This document shows, in pieces, positions 35,600 through 43,843 of a stretch of DNA of 64,000 nucleotides (position 1 is its first letter; each line of letters opens with the position of its first letter). A model generated the notes under the pieces. It was not told the origin of the DNA and made no database searches. It was given only the letters and a program-made list of their open reading frames with translations. The stretch covers positions 186,001-250,000 of the forward strand of contig NZ_JAAMPT010000208.1 in assembly GCF_012911605.1 (NCBI RefSeq). Direction: 5' to 3'. The position numbers were made by a program, and so were the translations under genes. The stretch is from Flavobacterium solisilvae. GTDB lineage: Bacteria > Bacteroidota > Bacteroidia > Flavobacteriales > Flavobacteriaceae.

Positions 35600-35647
35600 T
35601 GAGATTGCTTTGCTTCGACTACGCTCAGCATAAACTCTCGCAATGAC
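35600..35647. repeat. GAGATTGC...GCAATGAC repeat before sufT
   Basis: TGAGATTGCTTTGC, then TTCGACTACGCTCAGC as an extra inner word, then CTCGCAATGAC. Same family as 35138-35164. It ends 3 bases before the sufT start codon. Confidence 0.55.
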
Positions 35648-35650
35648 TTT

Positions 35651-35974
35651 ATGGAAGAATTTAAAGACGATATCAATTTAGGAGAAAACGTAGTAAAGGT
35701 TTTAAAAGGTATCTATGATCCTGAAATTCCTGTTGACATCTACGAACTTGGATTAATCTACGATGTAATGATTAACGAAGACAACGATGTAAAAGTGTTG
35801 ATGACTTTAACATCACCAAATTGTCCTGTTGCCGAAACGTTACCTCGTGAAGTGGAAGAAAAAATTACAAAGATAGAACACGTTAAATCTTGTGAAGTAG
35901 AAATCACTTTTGATCCACCTTGGAGCAAAGATTTAATGAGCGAAGAAGCTAAATTAGAATTAGGAATGCTTTAA
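35651..35974 (+). CDS. sufT: SUF-associated MIP18/DUF59-family protein SufT
   Basis: This 107-residue protein is a DUF59 (MIP18-like) member. It has DPEIPVDIYELGLIYDV at the N-terminal half, TLTSPNCPVAETLP with the single conserved Cys, and FDPPWSKDLMSEEAKLELG at the end. In several bacteria SufT supports maturation of Fe-S proteins. The location right after sufE supports that reading. Confidence 0.9.
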   Translation: MEEFKDDINLGENVVKVLKGIYDPEIPVDIYELGLIYDVMINEDNDVKVLMTLTSPNCPVAETLPREVEEKITKIEHVKSCEVEITFDPPWSKDLMSEEAKLELGML

Positions 35975-35977
35975 TTT

Positions 35978-36053
35978 AGTCTAAAGTCGAAAGGTATAAA
36001 GTCGAAAGGTTTTTCGGGTTGACTTTTAACTTTCGACTTTCGACTTTTAGACT
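35978..36053. repeat. GTCGAAAG word-repeat palindrome
   Basis: AGTCTAAAGTCGAAAG and CTTTCGACTTTTAGACT are inverted arms with additional GTCGAAAG/CTTTCGAC words inside. It fills the gap between sufT and the DUF2480 gene. Confidence 0.6.
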
Positions 36054-36059
36054 TAAGAA

Positions 36060-36566
36060 ATGGACGAAATTATCAATAAAGTTGCCAATTCATCGCTCGA
36101 AGTTTTCGATTTGGAAGATTATTATCCATCGGGAATTCGAATGCAAATAGACATTTCTCAATGGTTGTATGAAGGTTTTCTTTTGAAAGAAAAAGACTTT
36201 CGCGAAGCGTTGAAAAATCATGATTGGTCACAATATCAAAATCATCTGGTTGCCATTCATTGTTCTACTGATGCCATTTTGCCGGCTTGGGCAAGTATTT
36301 TGGTAACGACTTATGTTTCACCATTTGCTAAAAAAGTGGTTTTAGGAACAATAAATGATTTAGAAACAGCATTATACCAAGATATTTTATCCAAAATCGA
36401 TTATTCGCAATATCAAAACAAACCGATTATCTTAAAAGGTTGTTCCAAAAAACCTGTACCAGAAAGTGCATATATCATAGCCATTCAAGAACTTCAAAAA
36501 GTTGCCAAAAGCGTGATGTATGGCGAAGCTTGTTCGGCGGTTCCGTTATTCAAAAAAGCTAAATAA
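36060..36566 (+). CDS. DUF2480-family protein
   Basis: This 168-residue soluble protein matches the Bacteroidota DUF2480 family as I recall it. Features are SSLEVFDLEDYYPSG near the start, an internal HCSTDAILPAWASILV, and a C-terminal ILKGCSKKPVPESAYI and YGEACSAVPLFKK with conserved cysteines. The Cys and His residues and its position directly after sufT suggest a role with the SUF genes, but this is inference from context. No signal peptide is present. Confidence 0.8.
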   Translation: MDEIINKVANSSLEVFDLEDYYPSGIRMQIDISQWLYEGFLLKEKDFREALKNHDWSQYQNHLVAIHCSTDAILPAWASILVTTYVSPFAKKVVLGTINDLETALYQDILSKIDYSQYQNKPIILKGCSKKPVPESAYIIAIQELQKVAKSVMYGEACSAVPLFKKAK

Positions 36567-36598
36567 CTCGTTTTCAACATAAAATCAATTGATTTTAT

Positions 36599-36666
36599 AA
36601 ACCATTAAAAAATTAAGTTTCATTAAGTATTGTTGTGCTTAATTACCTTAATTTCTTAATGGTTTT
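36599..36666. repeat. Dispersed hairpin repeat (AACCATTAAG family), copy 2
   Basis: AAACCATTAAAAAATTAAG and TTAATTTCTTAATGGTTTT are inverted arms with ATTAAGT/GCTTAAT words between. It resembles the copy at 25938-25996. The rest of the 273-base gap holds only AT-rich sequence and the next promoter. Confidence 0.65.
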
Positions 36667-36784
36667 AATTTTTTTATAAAATGGAACTATTTATTTTAGT
36701 TATTTAAAATCAATGATTTTAAAAAGCTAAGATCGAAATCATGTTAAATAATTAGTTGCCAAAAAGTTAGATTTTTGTAATATT

Positions 36785-36814
36785 TTGGTCAAGCCAAATG
36801 TATTCTTACCTTTG
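36785..36814 (+). promoter_or_regulatory. Promoter of the DUF3078 gene
   Basis: TTG at 36785-36787, a 19-base spacer and TACCTTTG at 36807-36814. It overlaps a longer in-frame reading from 36798, so the true start is 36840. Confidence 0.7.
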
Positions 36815-36839
36815 CACCCAAAATTTTAAATTTAATAAA

Positions 36840-37730
36840 ATGAAGAAAATTTTACTTTCAATAACATTTGTGTTTGCTACAACAGCAGTATTTGCTCAGG
36901 TAAACGAAAAAGAATTGTTGCAAAAAAATGAAGAAGCTGAAAAAAAATCGAAGGAAGAAAAGCCAAACGGTTGGGTTAAAAAAGGAACTTTTACATTTTT
37001 GGCTAATCAGGCAACGTTCAATAACTGGCTTGCCGGTGGACAAAGCAATATCTCCGGAAATGTTGGTTTAAACTATGATTTGAACTACAAAAGCGATAAA
37101 TGGAATTGGGATAACAAAATCATCGCAGGTTATGGTTTAACAAAAATCAAAGACCAAGACATGCAAAAGTCTGATGACCGATTAGTTTTTAACTCATTGG
37201 CAGGAAGAAAAGCAAGTGGCGAATGGTTTTACTCTTTGTTTTTTAATTTCCAAACCCAATTTGATTCAGGTATTGATTTAGCTTCGGGAATTAAAACATC
37301 ACATTTCTTTTCTCCGGCATATTTCCAATTTGGACCAGGTATGTTGTGGAAAAAAAGTGATAATTTGAAAGTAAATATCGCGCCGGCAACATCAAAATTA
37401 GTTATCGTTCATCCTCATTTTACCGAACTTGGACCATCATTTGGTGTGGAACAAGGCGATTCTTCACGATTTGAATTTGGAGCAGCGATAAACGGTTATT
37501 ATAAGTTTACGATAATGGAAAACGTTACTTTTGAAAACATCCTGAACTTATATTCTAATTATTTGGAAGATCCACAAAACGTTGATATCGATTATACGTT
37601 GAATGTTGTAATGAAAATCAACAAGTATTTAACGACTAATTTTGCGTTCCAAACCATTTATGACGACAATGCCTTTAGAGGTTTCCAAACGCGTCAGGTT
37701 ATTGGTTTAGGAGTGAATTATGGGTTTTAA
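36840..37730 (+). CDS. DUF3078-family outer-membrane-type protein
   Basis: From the ATG at 36840 this 296-residue protein begins with a Sec signal peptide (MKKILLSITFVFATTAVFAQ). The remainder matches the DUF3078 family by its WNNWLAGGQSN-like motif (here FNNWLAGGQSNISGN). Alternating aromatic strands such as NYDLNYKSDKWNWDNK and the terminal aromatic strand QVIGLGVNYGF are typical of outer-membrane beta-barrels. Function is unknown. An upstream in-frame start at 36798 would include the promoter box. Confidence 0.83.
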   Translation: MKKILLSITFVFATTAVFAQVNEKELLQKNEEAEKKSKEEKPNGWVKKGTFTFLANQATFNNWLAGGQSNISGNVGLNYDLNYKSDKWNWDNKIIAGYGLTKIKDQDMQKSDDRLVFNSLAGRKASGEWFYSLFFNFQTQFDSGIDLASGIKTSHFFSPAYFQFGPGMLWKKSDNLKVNIAPATSKLVIVHPHFTELGPSFGVEQGDSSRFEFGAAINGYYKFTIMENVTFENILNLYSNYLEDPQNVDIDYTLNVVMKINKYLTTNFAFQTIYDDNAFRGFQTRQVIGLGVNYGF

Positions 37731-37750
37731 TTGAAACCAATTTGATATAA

Positions 37751-37785
37751 AAAAGTCCCGAAATTTTCGGGACTTTTTGTTTTTT
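37751..37785. terminator. Bidirectional terminator
   Basis: AAAAGTCCCGAAA and TTTTCGGGACTTTT form a hairpin with T-tracts on both strands, between the convergent DUF3078 gene and the cystathionine synthase gene. Confidence 0.9.
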
Positions 37786-37822
37786 ATACTTCTGAAAATC
37801 TATGATTCTATGTGGTTAAATT

Positions 37823-38965
37823 TTATCTAAACGCCTGTTCTAAATCAGCTAATAAATCATCAATATCTTCCACACCAACGCTTAAACGAACCAAATCATC
37901 AGTAATACCAACTTCAAGGCGTTTGTCTTCTGGAATGGAAGCATGCGTCATTGTGGTTGGATGATTTGCCAAACTTTCAACACCACCAAGCGATTCGGCT
38001 AAAGTGAAAACTTTTACTTTTTCCAAAAACGAAATCGCATCTTCTTTTTTTCCTGATTTGAACGTGAAAGAAACCATTCCGCCAAAACCGCTCATTTGTT
38101 TTTTAGCAATTTCATGAAACGGATGATCAGGTAATCCCGGATAGAAAACTTTGTCAACATCAGGATGATTCGCTAAAAAGTTGGCTACTTTTTCTCCATT
38201 TTCACAATGTCTTTGTACGCGTAAATGTAAGGTTTTGATACCGCGTAAAACCAAGAAACTGTCCATTGGACCAAGTGTTCCGCCAGTTGCAAATTGTTTG
38301 AAATGTAATTCATCGCCTAAAGCTTTATCTTTGATAACCAAAGCTCCGGCAATAACATCCGAATGTCCGCCAAGATATTTCGTAGCCGAATGCATTACGA
38401 TATCAGCACCTAAATCCAAAGGTTTTTGCAAATAAGGTGTGGCAAATGTATTATCAACCGCAAAAAGTAAATTATGTTTTTTAGTGATTTTAGCAATTTC
38501 GGCAATATCCGCCAATTTCATCAACGGATTTGTTGGCGTTTCAACCCAAACCAATTTGGTATTTTCGTTAATCAACGATTGAAATTTCTCCAAATCGTTC
38601 ATATCTACGAAGTGAAATTTAATGCCGCTATCTTTATACAAACGAGTAAAAAGACGGTACGTTCCACCATATAAATCGTCCATAGCAATGATTTCGTCAC
38701 CAGCTTTGAATAGGCGAAGCAAACAATCAGTTGCTGCCAATCCTGATGCAAAAGCCAGTCCGCGAGCACCATTTTCTATTGAAGCTAAAGCATCTTCAAG
38801 AGCTTGACGCGTTGGATTTGCCGCACGAGAATATTCATAATCGCCAACAGGTTTGCCTGGCGAAACTTGAGCATAAGTTGAGGTTTGAAAAACTGGCGGC
38901 ATTACAGCTCCAGTTACTTCTTCATGGTGTTGATTTCCGTGTATGACTTTTGTATTGAATTTCAT
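37823..38965 (-). CDS. Cys/Met-metabolism PLP enzyme, cystathionine gamma-synthase/lyase-like
   Basis: This 380-residue enzyme belongs to the Cys/Met metabolism PLP family. The lysine that binds PLP is Lys196 in HSATKYLGGHSD. YEYSRAANPTRQALE, ASGLAAT and SLGGVESLANHPTTMTH are further markers. The overall length and the ESLGGVE signature fit cystathionine gamma-synthase or gamma-lyase in methionine and cysteine exchange. Which reaction dominates cannot be read from the sequence, so no symbol is assigned. The upstream gap has a -7 box on the minus strand (38985-38992). Confidence 0.9.
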   Translation of the reverse strand: MKFNTKVIHGNQHHEEVTGAVMPPVFQTSTYAQVSPGKPVGDYEYSRAANPTRQALEDALASIENGARGLAFASGLAATDCLLRLFKAGDEIIAMDDLYGGTYRLFTRLYKDSGIKFHFVDMNDLEKFQSLINENTKLVWVETPTNPLMKLADIAEIAKITKKHNLLFAVDNTFATPYLQKPLDLGADIVMHSATKYLGGHSDVIAGALVIKDKALGDELHFKQFATGGTLGPMDSFLVLRGIKTLHLRVQRHCENGEKVANFLANHPDVDKVFYPGLPDHPFHEIAKKQMSGFGGMVSFTFKSGKKEDAISFLEKVKVFTLAESLGGVESLANHPTTMTHASIPEDKRLEVGITDDLVRLSVGVEDIDDLLADLEQAFR

Positions 38966-38984
38966 TTGAGTTAAAATTAGGTTA

Positions 38985-38992
38985 CAAAGGTA
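38985..38992 (-). promoter_or_regulatory. -7 promoter box for the cystathionine synthase-like gene
   Basis: The minus strand reads TACCTTTG, a match to TAnnTTTG; the only TTG upstream is 28 bases away, longer than usual. Confidence 0.4.
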
Positions 38993-39087
38993 TTAACTTC
39001 GGATGATTTTTTTTACTTTGCAAGATGGATTGATGTTAAAATTGAAATTTTTAACGTTCTTTTTTGATTATCTGTTATTGCTAATTC

Positions 39088-39792
39088 ATGAAAAAAATAC
39101 TGTTGGTTGAAGACGAAGCTCATGTGGTTTCATTTATTAAAAAAGGACTTTCCGAAGAAGGATTCGAAGTCAGCGTTGCTTTTGATGGTAAAACCGGTTT
39201 ACAATTAGCTTTAGAAAACACTTTTGATTTAATCATTTTAGATATTATGTTGCCCGAAATGAATGGTTTGGAAGTTTGCAAAGCCATTCGTGTTGAAAAT
39301 CAATTTGTCCCGATTTTATTTTTAACAGCGCTTGGAACGTCCGAAAATATTGTTCTTGGATTGGAAAACGGAGCCGATGATTATCTGGTAAAACCATTCA
39401 AATTTATTGAACTTGTTGCACGAATTAAAACACTGATTCGTCGTTCCAAAGGAAAAGAACCAAAATCTGAAAATAAAATTGAGGAAGAACACACTTATAT
39501 TTTTGGCGATTTAAAACTTAATGATTATACCAAAACAGTAACGCGTGCCAACGAAGAGATTTCGCTAACAACTACCGAATATAAATTGTTGCTCAATTTT
39601 ATGAAAAACAAGAACAAAGTATTGTCGCGAATGGATATACTCGAAGCCGTTTGGGGAGTTGATTATGATTTAGGAACCAATGTTGTTGATGTTTACGTTA
39701 ATTATCTGCGAAAAAAAATAGATACAAAATCCGATGAGAAAATCATTCACACCATCATCGGAATGGGTTATGTATTGAGAGAAAACGAGTAA
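39088..39792 (+). CDS. OmpR/PhoB-family response regulator
   Basis: This 234-residue regulator has a receiver domain with the acidic pocket EDE (8-10), phosphoacceptor Asp52 (LDIMLPEM) and Lys102 (VKPF). A winged-helix DNA-binding domain follows (about residues 137-232, including TEYKLLLNFMKNKNKVLSRMDILEAVWG and VDVYVNYLRKKID). Flavobacterial regulators of this type are usually followed by a full histidine kinase gene. Here the next gene codes only for a kinase-like sensor region without a kinase domain, so the regulator may be an orphan. Confidence 0.94.
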   Translation: MKKILLVEDEAHVVSFIKKGLSEEGFEVSVAFDGKTGLQLALENTFDLIILDIMLPEMNGLEVCKAIRVENQFVPILFLTALGTSENIVLGLENGADDYLVKPFKFIELVARIKTLIRRSKGKEPKSENKIEEEHTYIFGDLKLNDYTKTVTRANEEISLTTTEYKLLLNFMKNKNKVLSRMDILEAVWGVDYDLGTNVVDVYVNYLRKKIDTKSDEKIIHTIIGMGYVLRENE

Positions 39793-39811
39793 AAATTAAA
39801 ATTGATTAGCT

Positions 39812-40546
39812 ATGCAAATGAAAAGAAGTTCCAAAACGACTTTGTTGTTTTTAATTCCGTTTTTGGTAGTAATCTTCCTTTTCAGTTTGTTTATCTACTA
39901 TTCGGTTTCTAATTATTCCGAAGATTATTTGTTTAAATTGCTGGAAGCCAGAGCAAATAAAGTTGCTCGCGAAAGAATTGACGGCGAAACAATTGGTAAA
40001 AGTCCGTTGCCGATTAATGAAACTTCTGAAAAATTGCCACACGAAAAAGACTTTTTTTTCCTGATAAATGAGGAACTAAACGTAAAATCGGAAGCTCAAA
40101 AAATAGGAATAAACGAGAAATTCTTCACCGATGCTATCCAAAAAGGAAGTGCCGAATTTGTTTCCAAGCAATATCTCTACAAAGGCATTCGTTATAAATC
40201 AAAATCGGGAGATTTTATCGTCATTACAGCCGCGGAAAATTATTTTGAGATAAATCAGGCAGAAAATCTCATCAAAACATTGTTGTTTGCTATGGGAATT
40301 GCTTCATTGATTTTACTTTACATAGCGATTTCCTATTTAACAGGAGCAATTTTTGCCGGATTTAGCTATGTTTACCTAAGCTTTAAAATGTTTTATCTCG
40401 CAAGTTTGGTTTTGGTTGTCATTATCTTTTATGATTTGTCAAAACTCCGATTAAAATTATATTGGCATCAAAAGAAATTGATAAAACTCAATTTGGATAA
40501 TGTCATCAAAATAGAAAATGAAAAAGAAAAATCAGTAGTTTCCTAA
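39812..40546 (+). CDS. Truncated sensor-kinase-like membrane protein lacking the kinase domain
   Basis: This 244-residue protein begins like the sensory part of flavobacterial histidine kinases. It has a TM segment (residues 10-30), an extracytoplasmic loop with SVSNYSEDYLFKLLEARANKVARERIDG and FVITAAENYF-type motifs, and a second TM segment (about 153-174). A kinase would then continue with a linker, H-box and ATPase. Instead another hydrophobic segment (about 175-207) and a short basic tail appear (LRLKLYWHQKKLIKLN...). No H-box, N-, G1- or G2-box is present. A deletion joining the sensor to the end of another membrane protein would explain this. It lies 19 bases after the response regulator gene. 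Confidence 0.65.
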   Translation: MQMKRSSKTTLLFLIPFLVVIFLFSLFIYYSVSNYSEDYLFKLLEARANKVARERIDGETIGKSPLPINETSEKLPHEKDFFFLINEELNVKSEAQKIGINEKFFTDAIQKGSAEFVSKQYLYKGIRYKSKSGDFIVITAAENYFEINQAENLIKTLLFAMGIASLILLYIAISYLTGAIFAGFSYVYLSFKMFYLASLVLVVIIFYDLSKLRLKLYWHQKKLIKLNLDNVIKIENEKEKSVVS

Positions 40547-40550
40547 TGCA

Positions 40551-40582
40551 AACATCCCAAACCGAATATTTTGGGATGTTTT
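40551..40582. terminator. Bidirectional terminator
   Basis: AACATCCCAAA and TTTGGGATGTT form a hairpin followed by TTGTTTTT, between the convergent sensor-like gene and the DinB-family gene. Confidence 0.85.
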
Positions 40583-40586
40583 GTTT

Positions 40587-41042
40587 TTATAAAAATTTTC
40601 GAATGTTCATCATCATGCCAAGATGAATGCCTTCGTGATAATTACTGAATTCCATTGCATCTTTGAAATTGGCCAAATGAAATCCGGTTTTAGTTTGATA
40701 TTCTGTATAATGCTGAAATTTTCCGGCTTCAAAATCGGCTTTGGTTTGTTGGGCTAAAACAATAAGCAAATGCTTAATTTCATCAACTTCTTCTTGCGTT
40801 GTTTTTCCGTCAGGACGCGAACCGTTTTTATATTTTTCGGTCATTTCATCGCTAACATTTACCGGCAAACCTGAAAGTCGGTAAATCAATCCTTGCTGAC
40901 TTACAACGATGTGACCAATATTCCATATCAGGTTATTGCTGAAACCTTCGGGAATTTTGTTCAATTGTTCCAAAGTGTAACCTTCCAAAAATTTTAAATA
41001 AATATTTCGGCTGGTTTCCAAAATTTTAAAAGTTGCTTCCAT
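40587..41042 (-). CDS. DinB-family protein
   Basis: This 151-residue helical protein fits the DinB/YfiT-like four-helix bundle. IWNIGHIVVSQQGLIYRLSG supplies the first metal-type His and EFSNYHEGIHLGMMMNIRKF the C-terminal His pair. Such proteins bind a divalent metal, and some act as thiol transferases, but the role is open here. It lies 5 bases after the thioesterase gene and is probably co-transcribed with it. Confidence 0.85.
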   Translation of the reverse strand: MEATFKILETSRNIYLKFLEGYTLEQLNKIPEGFSNNLIWNIGHIVVSQQGLIYRLSGLPVNVSDEMTEKYKNGSRPDGKTTQEEVDEIKHLLIVLAQQTKADFEAGKFQHYTEYQTKTGFHLANFKDAMEFSNYHEGIHLGMMMNIRKFL

Positions 41043-41047
41043 AGTAT

Positions 41048-41485
41048 TTATATTGGTTCAAAATCGGTTGTTTTAGGCATATTATTCATTACATCAACGG
41101 CGATTTGTGGTGTTGGATTGGCTATTTTTCGCAATTTAGTGTCTATCCAAGCACCATCGACTGAAATCGTAGCATAAAGTTCGTCGTTTTCATTTTTAAG
41201 TTCATGAACAATTGTCCATCGTGAAGCATCGGCTTTCATTTTCCCTATTTTGGTACTAATAAAAACCTTGCTGTTCAAGCGAATTTCTCTTCGAAAGACG
41301 CATTCTTCCCGAAATAAAACCGGACCAAAATGCTCCATTTGCATCGCTTTCATTGTTAATCCTAGTTGTTCCAAAATTTCAATTCTGTGTTGTGCGCCAA
41401 AATCATAATAAGCACTATGTCTTACATGAAAATTTGGATCTAAATCCGACCAACGGATGGATATTTCTTTAGTAAAAGTTCCCAT
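41048..41485 (-). CDS. 4HBT-family acyl-CoA thioesterase
   Basis: This 145-residue hotdog-fold protein carries the 4-hydroxybenzoyl-CoA thioesterase pattern IRWSDLDPNFHVRHSAYYDFGAQHR, with the catalytic-type Asp. It then has RREIRLNSKVFISTKIGKM and ATISVDGAWIDTKLRK. It hydrolyses acyl-CoA thioesters; the chain length is not predictable. Operon with DinB gene downstream. Confidence 0.87.
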   Translation of the reverse strand: MGTFTKEISIRWSDLDPNFHVRHSAYYDFGAQHRIEILEQLGLTMKAMQMEHFGPVLFREECVFRREIRLNSKVFISTKIGKMKADASRWTIVHELKNENDELYATISVDGAWIDTKLRKIANPTPQIAVDVMNNMPKTTDFEPI

Positions 41486-41573
41486 TAAATTTTAATTTTT
41501 AATCAAATGTAAAGAGAATTATTTGCACTCAAATTCTGTTTGTGAAAATTAAACCTATTTTAACGTAATAGCG

Positions 41574-41581
41574 TATTTTTG
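41574..41581 (+). promoter_or_regulatory. -7 promoter box of the arsC-like gene
   Basis: TATTTTTG matches TAnnTTTG 11 bases before the start codon; no well-spaced TTG is present. Confidence 0.4.
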
Positions 41582-41592
41582 CATAAAAAAAG

Positions 41593-41949
41593 ATGCGAAA
41601 AATATATTTCCTAAAAACCTGTAGCACGTGTCAGCGTATTTTGAAATCCTTGCCAAATTTGGATACTTTTCAATTACAAGACATTAAAAATGAACCTATA
41701 ACGGTAAAACAAGTTGAAGAAATGCAACAATTAGCCGGAAGTTATGAAGTGCTTTTTAGCAAAAGAGCGACACTTTATAAAGAAATGGGTTTAAAAGACG
41801 AAAATCTTAACGAAGCTGATTTTAAGCGATATATTTTAGAACATTATACCTTTTTATCACGTCCTGTGATTATAGCTGATGGTAAAATATTTGTTGGTAA
41901 CAGTCCAAAAGTGGTTCAGCAAGCGATAGATTTTTTACAAAATGAGTAA
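41593..41949 (+). CDS. ArsC/Spx-family thioredoxin-fold protein
   Basis: This 118-residue protein has Cys10-Ser-Thr-Cys13 (KTCSTCQRIL), followed by an ArsC-type fold with RPVIIADGKIFVGNSPK near the end, which is the typical cis-Pro region of ArsC-like reductases. It may reduce arsenate or act as a Spx/YffB-like thiol protein. No ars regulator or pump is nearby, so arsenic resistance is not supported by context. It overlaps the next gene by 8 bases. Confidence 0.85.
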   Translation: MRKIYFLKTCSTCQRILKSLPNLDTFQLQDIKNEPITVKQVEEMQQLAGSYEVLFSKRATLYKEMGLKDENLNEADFKRYILEHYTFLSRPVIIADGKIFVGNSPKVVQQAIDFLQNE

Positions 41950-42820
41950 ACGTTTTTGGGCATTACTTGCCGCAACTTTAGTTTCCATTATTTACGGAGT
42001 AACGTTTACGATTGCCAAAGACGTAATGCCAAAATATGTGCAACCTTTTGGATTTATAACCTTGCGTGTTGGCGGTTCGATGCTGTTGTTTTGGCTAATT
42101 GCTCCATTTTTTTCCACTGAAAAAATAGAAAAAGCAGATTTTCCACGAATTATTGCTGCGGCATTTTTTGGCGTAGCTTTAAACATGCTTACTTTTTTTA
42201 AAGGATTAAGTTATACTTCGCCAATTATGGGTGCGGTTTTGATGGTTACAACGCCAATGATTGTGCTCGTTCTTTCGGCAATATTGATGAAAGAACGAAT
42301 GAAAAAGCAAAAGGTTTTCGGTTTGATTTTAGGACTAATTGGAACGGTTTTTCTAATTCTTTATGGAAAATCTGTAATCAATGCCAGCAATGCAACTTTA
42401 GGAAATATTTTGGTTTTTATCAATGCGGTTTCCTATGGTTTTTATCTGATAATCGTTAAAAAATTAATGGATAAATACAATGCATTTGCTTTTGTGAAAT
42501 GGATTTATACTTTCGGATTTTTGATGGTTTTGCCTTTTGGATGGAATGAATTTCAGGCAGTTGATTATGCAAATTTTCCAACCGATATTATTTGGAAAAT
42601 TGGTTTTGTCGTAGTGTTTTCAACGTTTTTAACCTATTTGCTTAATTTGGTTTCCATGCGTGAATTAAAACCAACAACCGTTGCGGTTTTCATTTACTTG
42701 CAACCGCTTTTTGCCACTATTTTTGCCATAAGTTTAGGAAAAGACGATTTGGGTTGGGTAAAAATTATTTCGGCAATTTTAATTTTTACCGGAGTTTATT
42801 TAGTAACGCAGAAAAAGTAG
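41942..42820 (+). CDS. EamA-family DMT-superfamily transporter
   Basis: This 292-residue protein shows ten hydrophobic segments in two homologous halves of five (EamA domains). Motifs include FITLRVGGSMLLFWLIAP and the second half FIYLQPLFATIFAISLGKD. It sits in the inner membrane and probably exports a small metabolite. It is translationally coupled to the ArsC-like gene. The gap to the next gene contains a perfect 10-base palindrome. Confidence 0.9.
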   Translation: MSKRFWALLAATLVSIIYGVTFTIAKDVMPKYVQPFGFITLRVGGSMLLFWLIAPFFSTEKIEKADFPRIIAAAFFGVALNMLTFFKGLSYTSPIMGAVLMVTTPMIVLVLSAILMKERMKKQKVFGLILGLIGTVFLILYGKSVINASNATLGNILVFINAVSYGFYLIIVKKLMDKYNAFAFVKWIYTFGFLMVLPFGWNEFQAVDYANFPTDIIWKIGFVVVFSTFLTYLLNLVSMRELKPTTVAVFIYLQPLFATIFAISLGKDDLGWVKIISAILIFTGVYLVTQKK

Positions 42821-42872
42821 GCAGTCGCAGTAAACAGTTGTAGTGAAAACTGCGACTGAAAACTGAACACTT
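42821..42872. repeat. CAGTCGCAGT...ACTGCGACTG palindrome
   Basis: The arms CAGTCGCAGT (42822-42831) and ACTGCGACTG (42849-42858) are exactly complementary, and the words AAACTG and GAAAACTG repeat within. It lies between the EamA gene and the YicC gene. Confidence 0.6.
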
Positions 42873-42904
42873 TTTCATATATTTGAAGTCAATAAAACAA
42901 GCGA

Positions 42905-43765
42905 ATGATACAATCAATGACCGGTTTTGGAAAGGCAACTTTGCAATTACCAACCAAAAAAATAACGGTAGAAATCAAATCCTTGAACTCAAAAGGTTTG
43001 GATTTGAATACCAGAATGCCATCTGTTTTTAGAGAAATGGAATTGGGTTTACGCAATCAGCTTTCGCAAAAATTAGAGCGCGGAAAAGTTGATTTTTCAC
43101 TATACGTTGAGGTTACAGGCGAAGAAACTTCTTCAAAAATTAATGTGCCAATTGTAAAAGGTTACATCAATCAAATGAAAGCCGTAATTCCAAATGCCGA
43201 TGAAACCGAACTAATGAAAATGGCAGTTCGTATGCCGGATGCGTTAAAAACCGAACGTGACGAAATTGATGAAAATGAATGGAAACAAATTCAAACGGTA
43301 ATTGATGAAGCGTTGCAAAATATTATTCAATTTCGAATTGATGAAGGTGTTTCATTAGAAAAAGAATTTTTGCACAGAATTGCCAATATCATGACGTTAA
43401 TGAACAATGCAGTTGCATATGATGCTGAACGCGTTGAAACAGTAAAAACGAGATTGCGCACCGCTTTAGATGAGCTAAAAGAAAACGTAGATGAAAATCG
43501 TTTTGAACAAGAATTGATTTTTTACCTCGAAAAATATGACATTACCGAAGAAAAAGTTCGTCTAGAAAATCACCTGAATTATTTCATCGAAACACTTGCT
43601 GGAACCGAAGCTAACGGAAGAAAATTGGGTTTCATCACTCAGGAAATGGGACGAGAAATTAACACGATGGGTTCAAAATCCAACCATTCCGAAATGCAAA
43701 AATTGGTCGTGATGATGAAAGATGAATTGGAAAAAATTAAGGAACAAGTTTTGAATGTTTTGTAA
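42905..43765 (+). CDS. YicC-family endoribonuclease
   Basis: This 286-residue protein matches YicC: IQSMTGFGKATL at the start, EIKSLNSKGLDLNTRMP, and the C-terminal segments NHLNYFIETLAG, GRKLGFITQEMGREINTMGSK. E. coli YicC is an endoribonuclease that acts on small RNA. The gene is followed by guanylate kinase and nadD, an arrangement recalled as common in Bacteroidota. Confidence 0.93.
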   Translation: MIQSMTGFGKATLQLPTKKITVEIKSLNSKGLDLNTRMPSVFREMELGLRNQLSQKLERGKVDFSLYVEVTGEETSSKINVPIVKGYINQMKAVIPNADETELMKMAVRMPDALKTERDEIDENEWKQIQTVIDEALQNIIQFRIDEGVSLEKEFLHRIANIMTLMNNAVAYDAERVETVKTRLRTALDELKENVDENRFEQELIFYLEKYDITEEKVRLENHLNYFIETLAGTEANGRKLGFITQEMGREINTMGSKSNHSEMQKLVVMMKDELEKIKEQVLNVL

Positions 43766-43798
43766 AGTATTAAGATCAAAGTATTAGGTATTAAGACT
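43765..43798 (+). repeat. Tandem AAGTATTA word repeat
   Basis: Words AGTATTAAGATC, AAGTATTAGG and TATTAAGAC follow the YicC stop codon in series. Same kind of short word array as in other gaps, but of a different sequence. Confidence 0.4.
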
Positions 43799-43843
43799 TT
43801 TTAGATTTTTTCAATTCTTTAGATAAAATAACTACACAACACA

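Noticed and set aside
41618-41634. CACGTG in the arsC-like gene
   Set aside because: Six-base match only, with no arms of the parS consensus; it encodes the CSTC active site.
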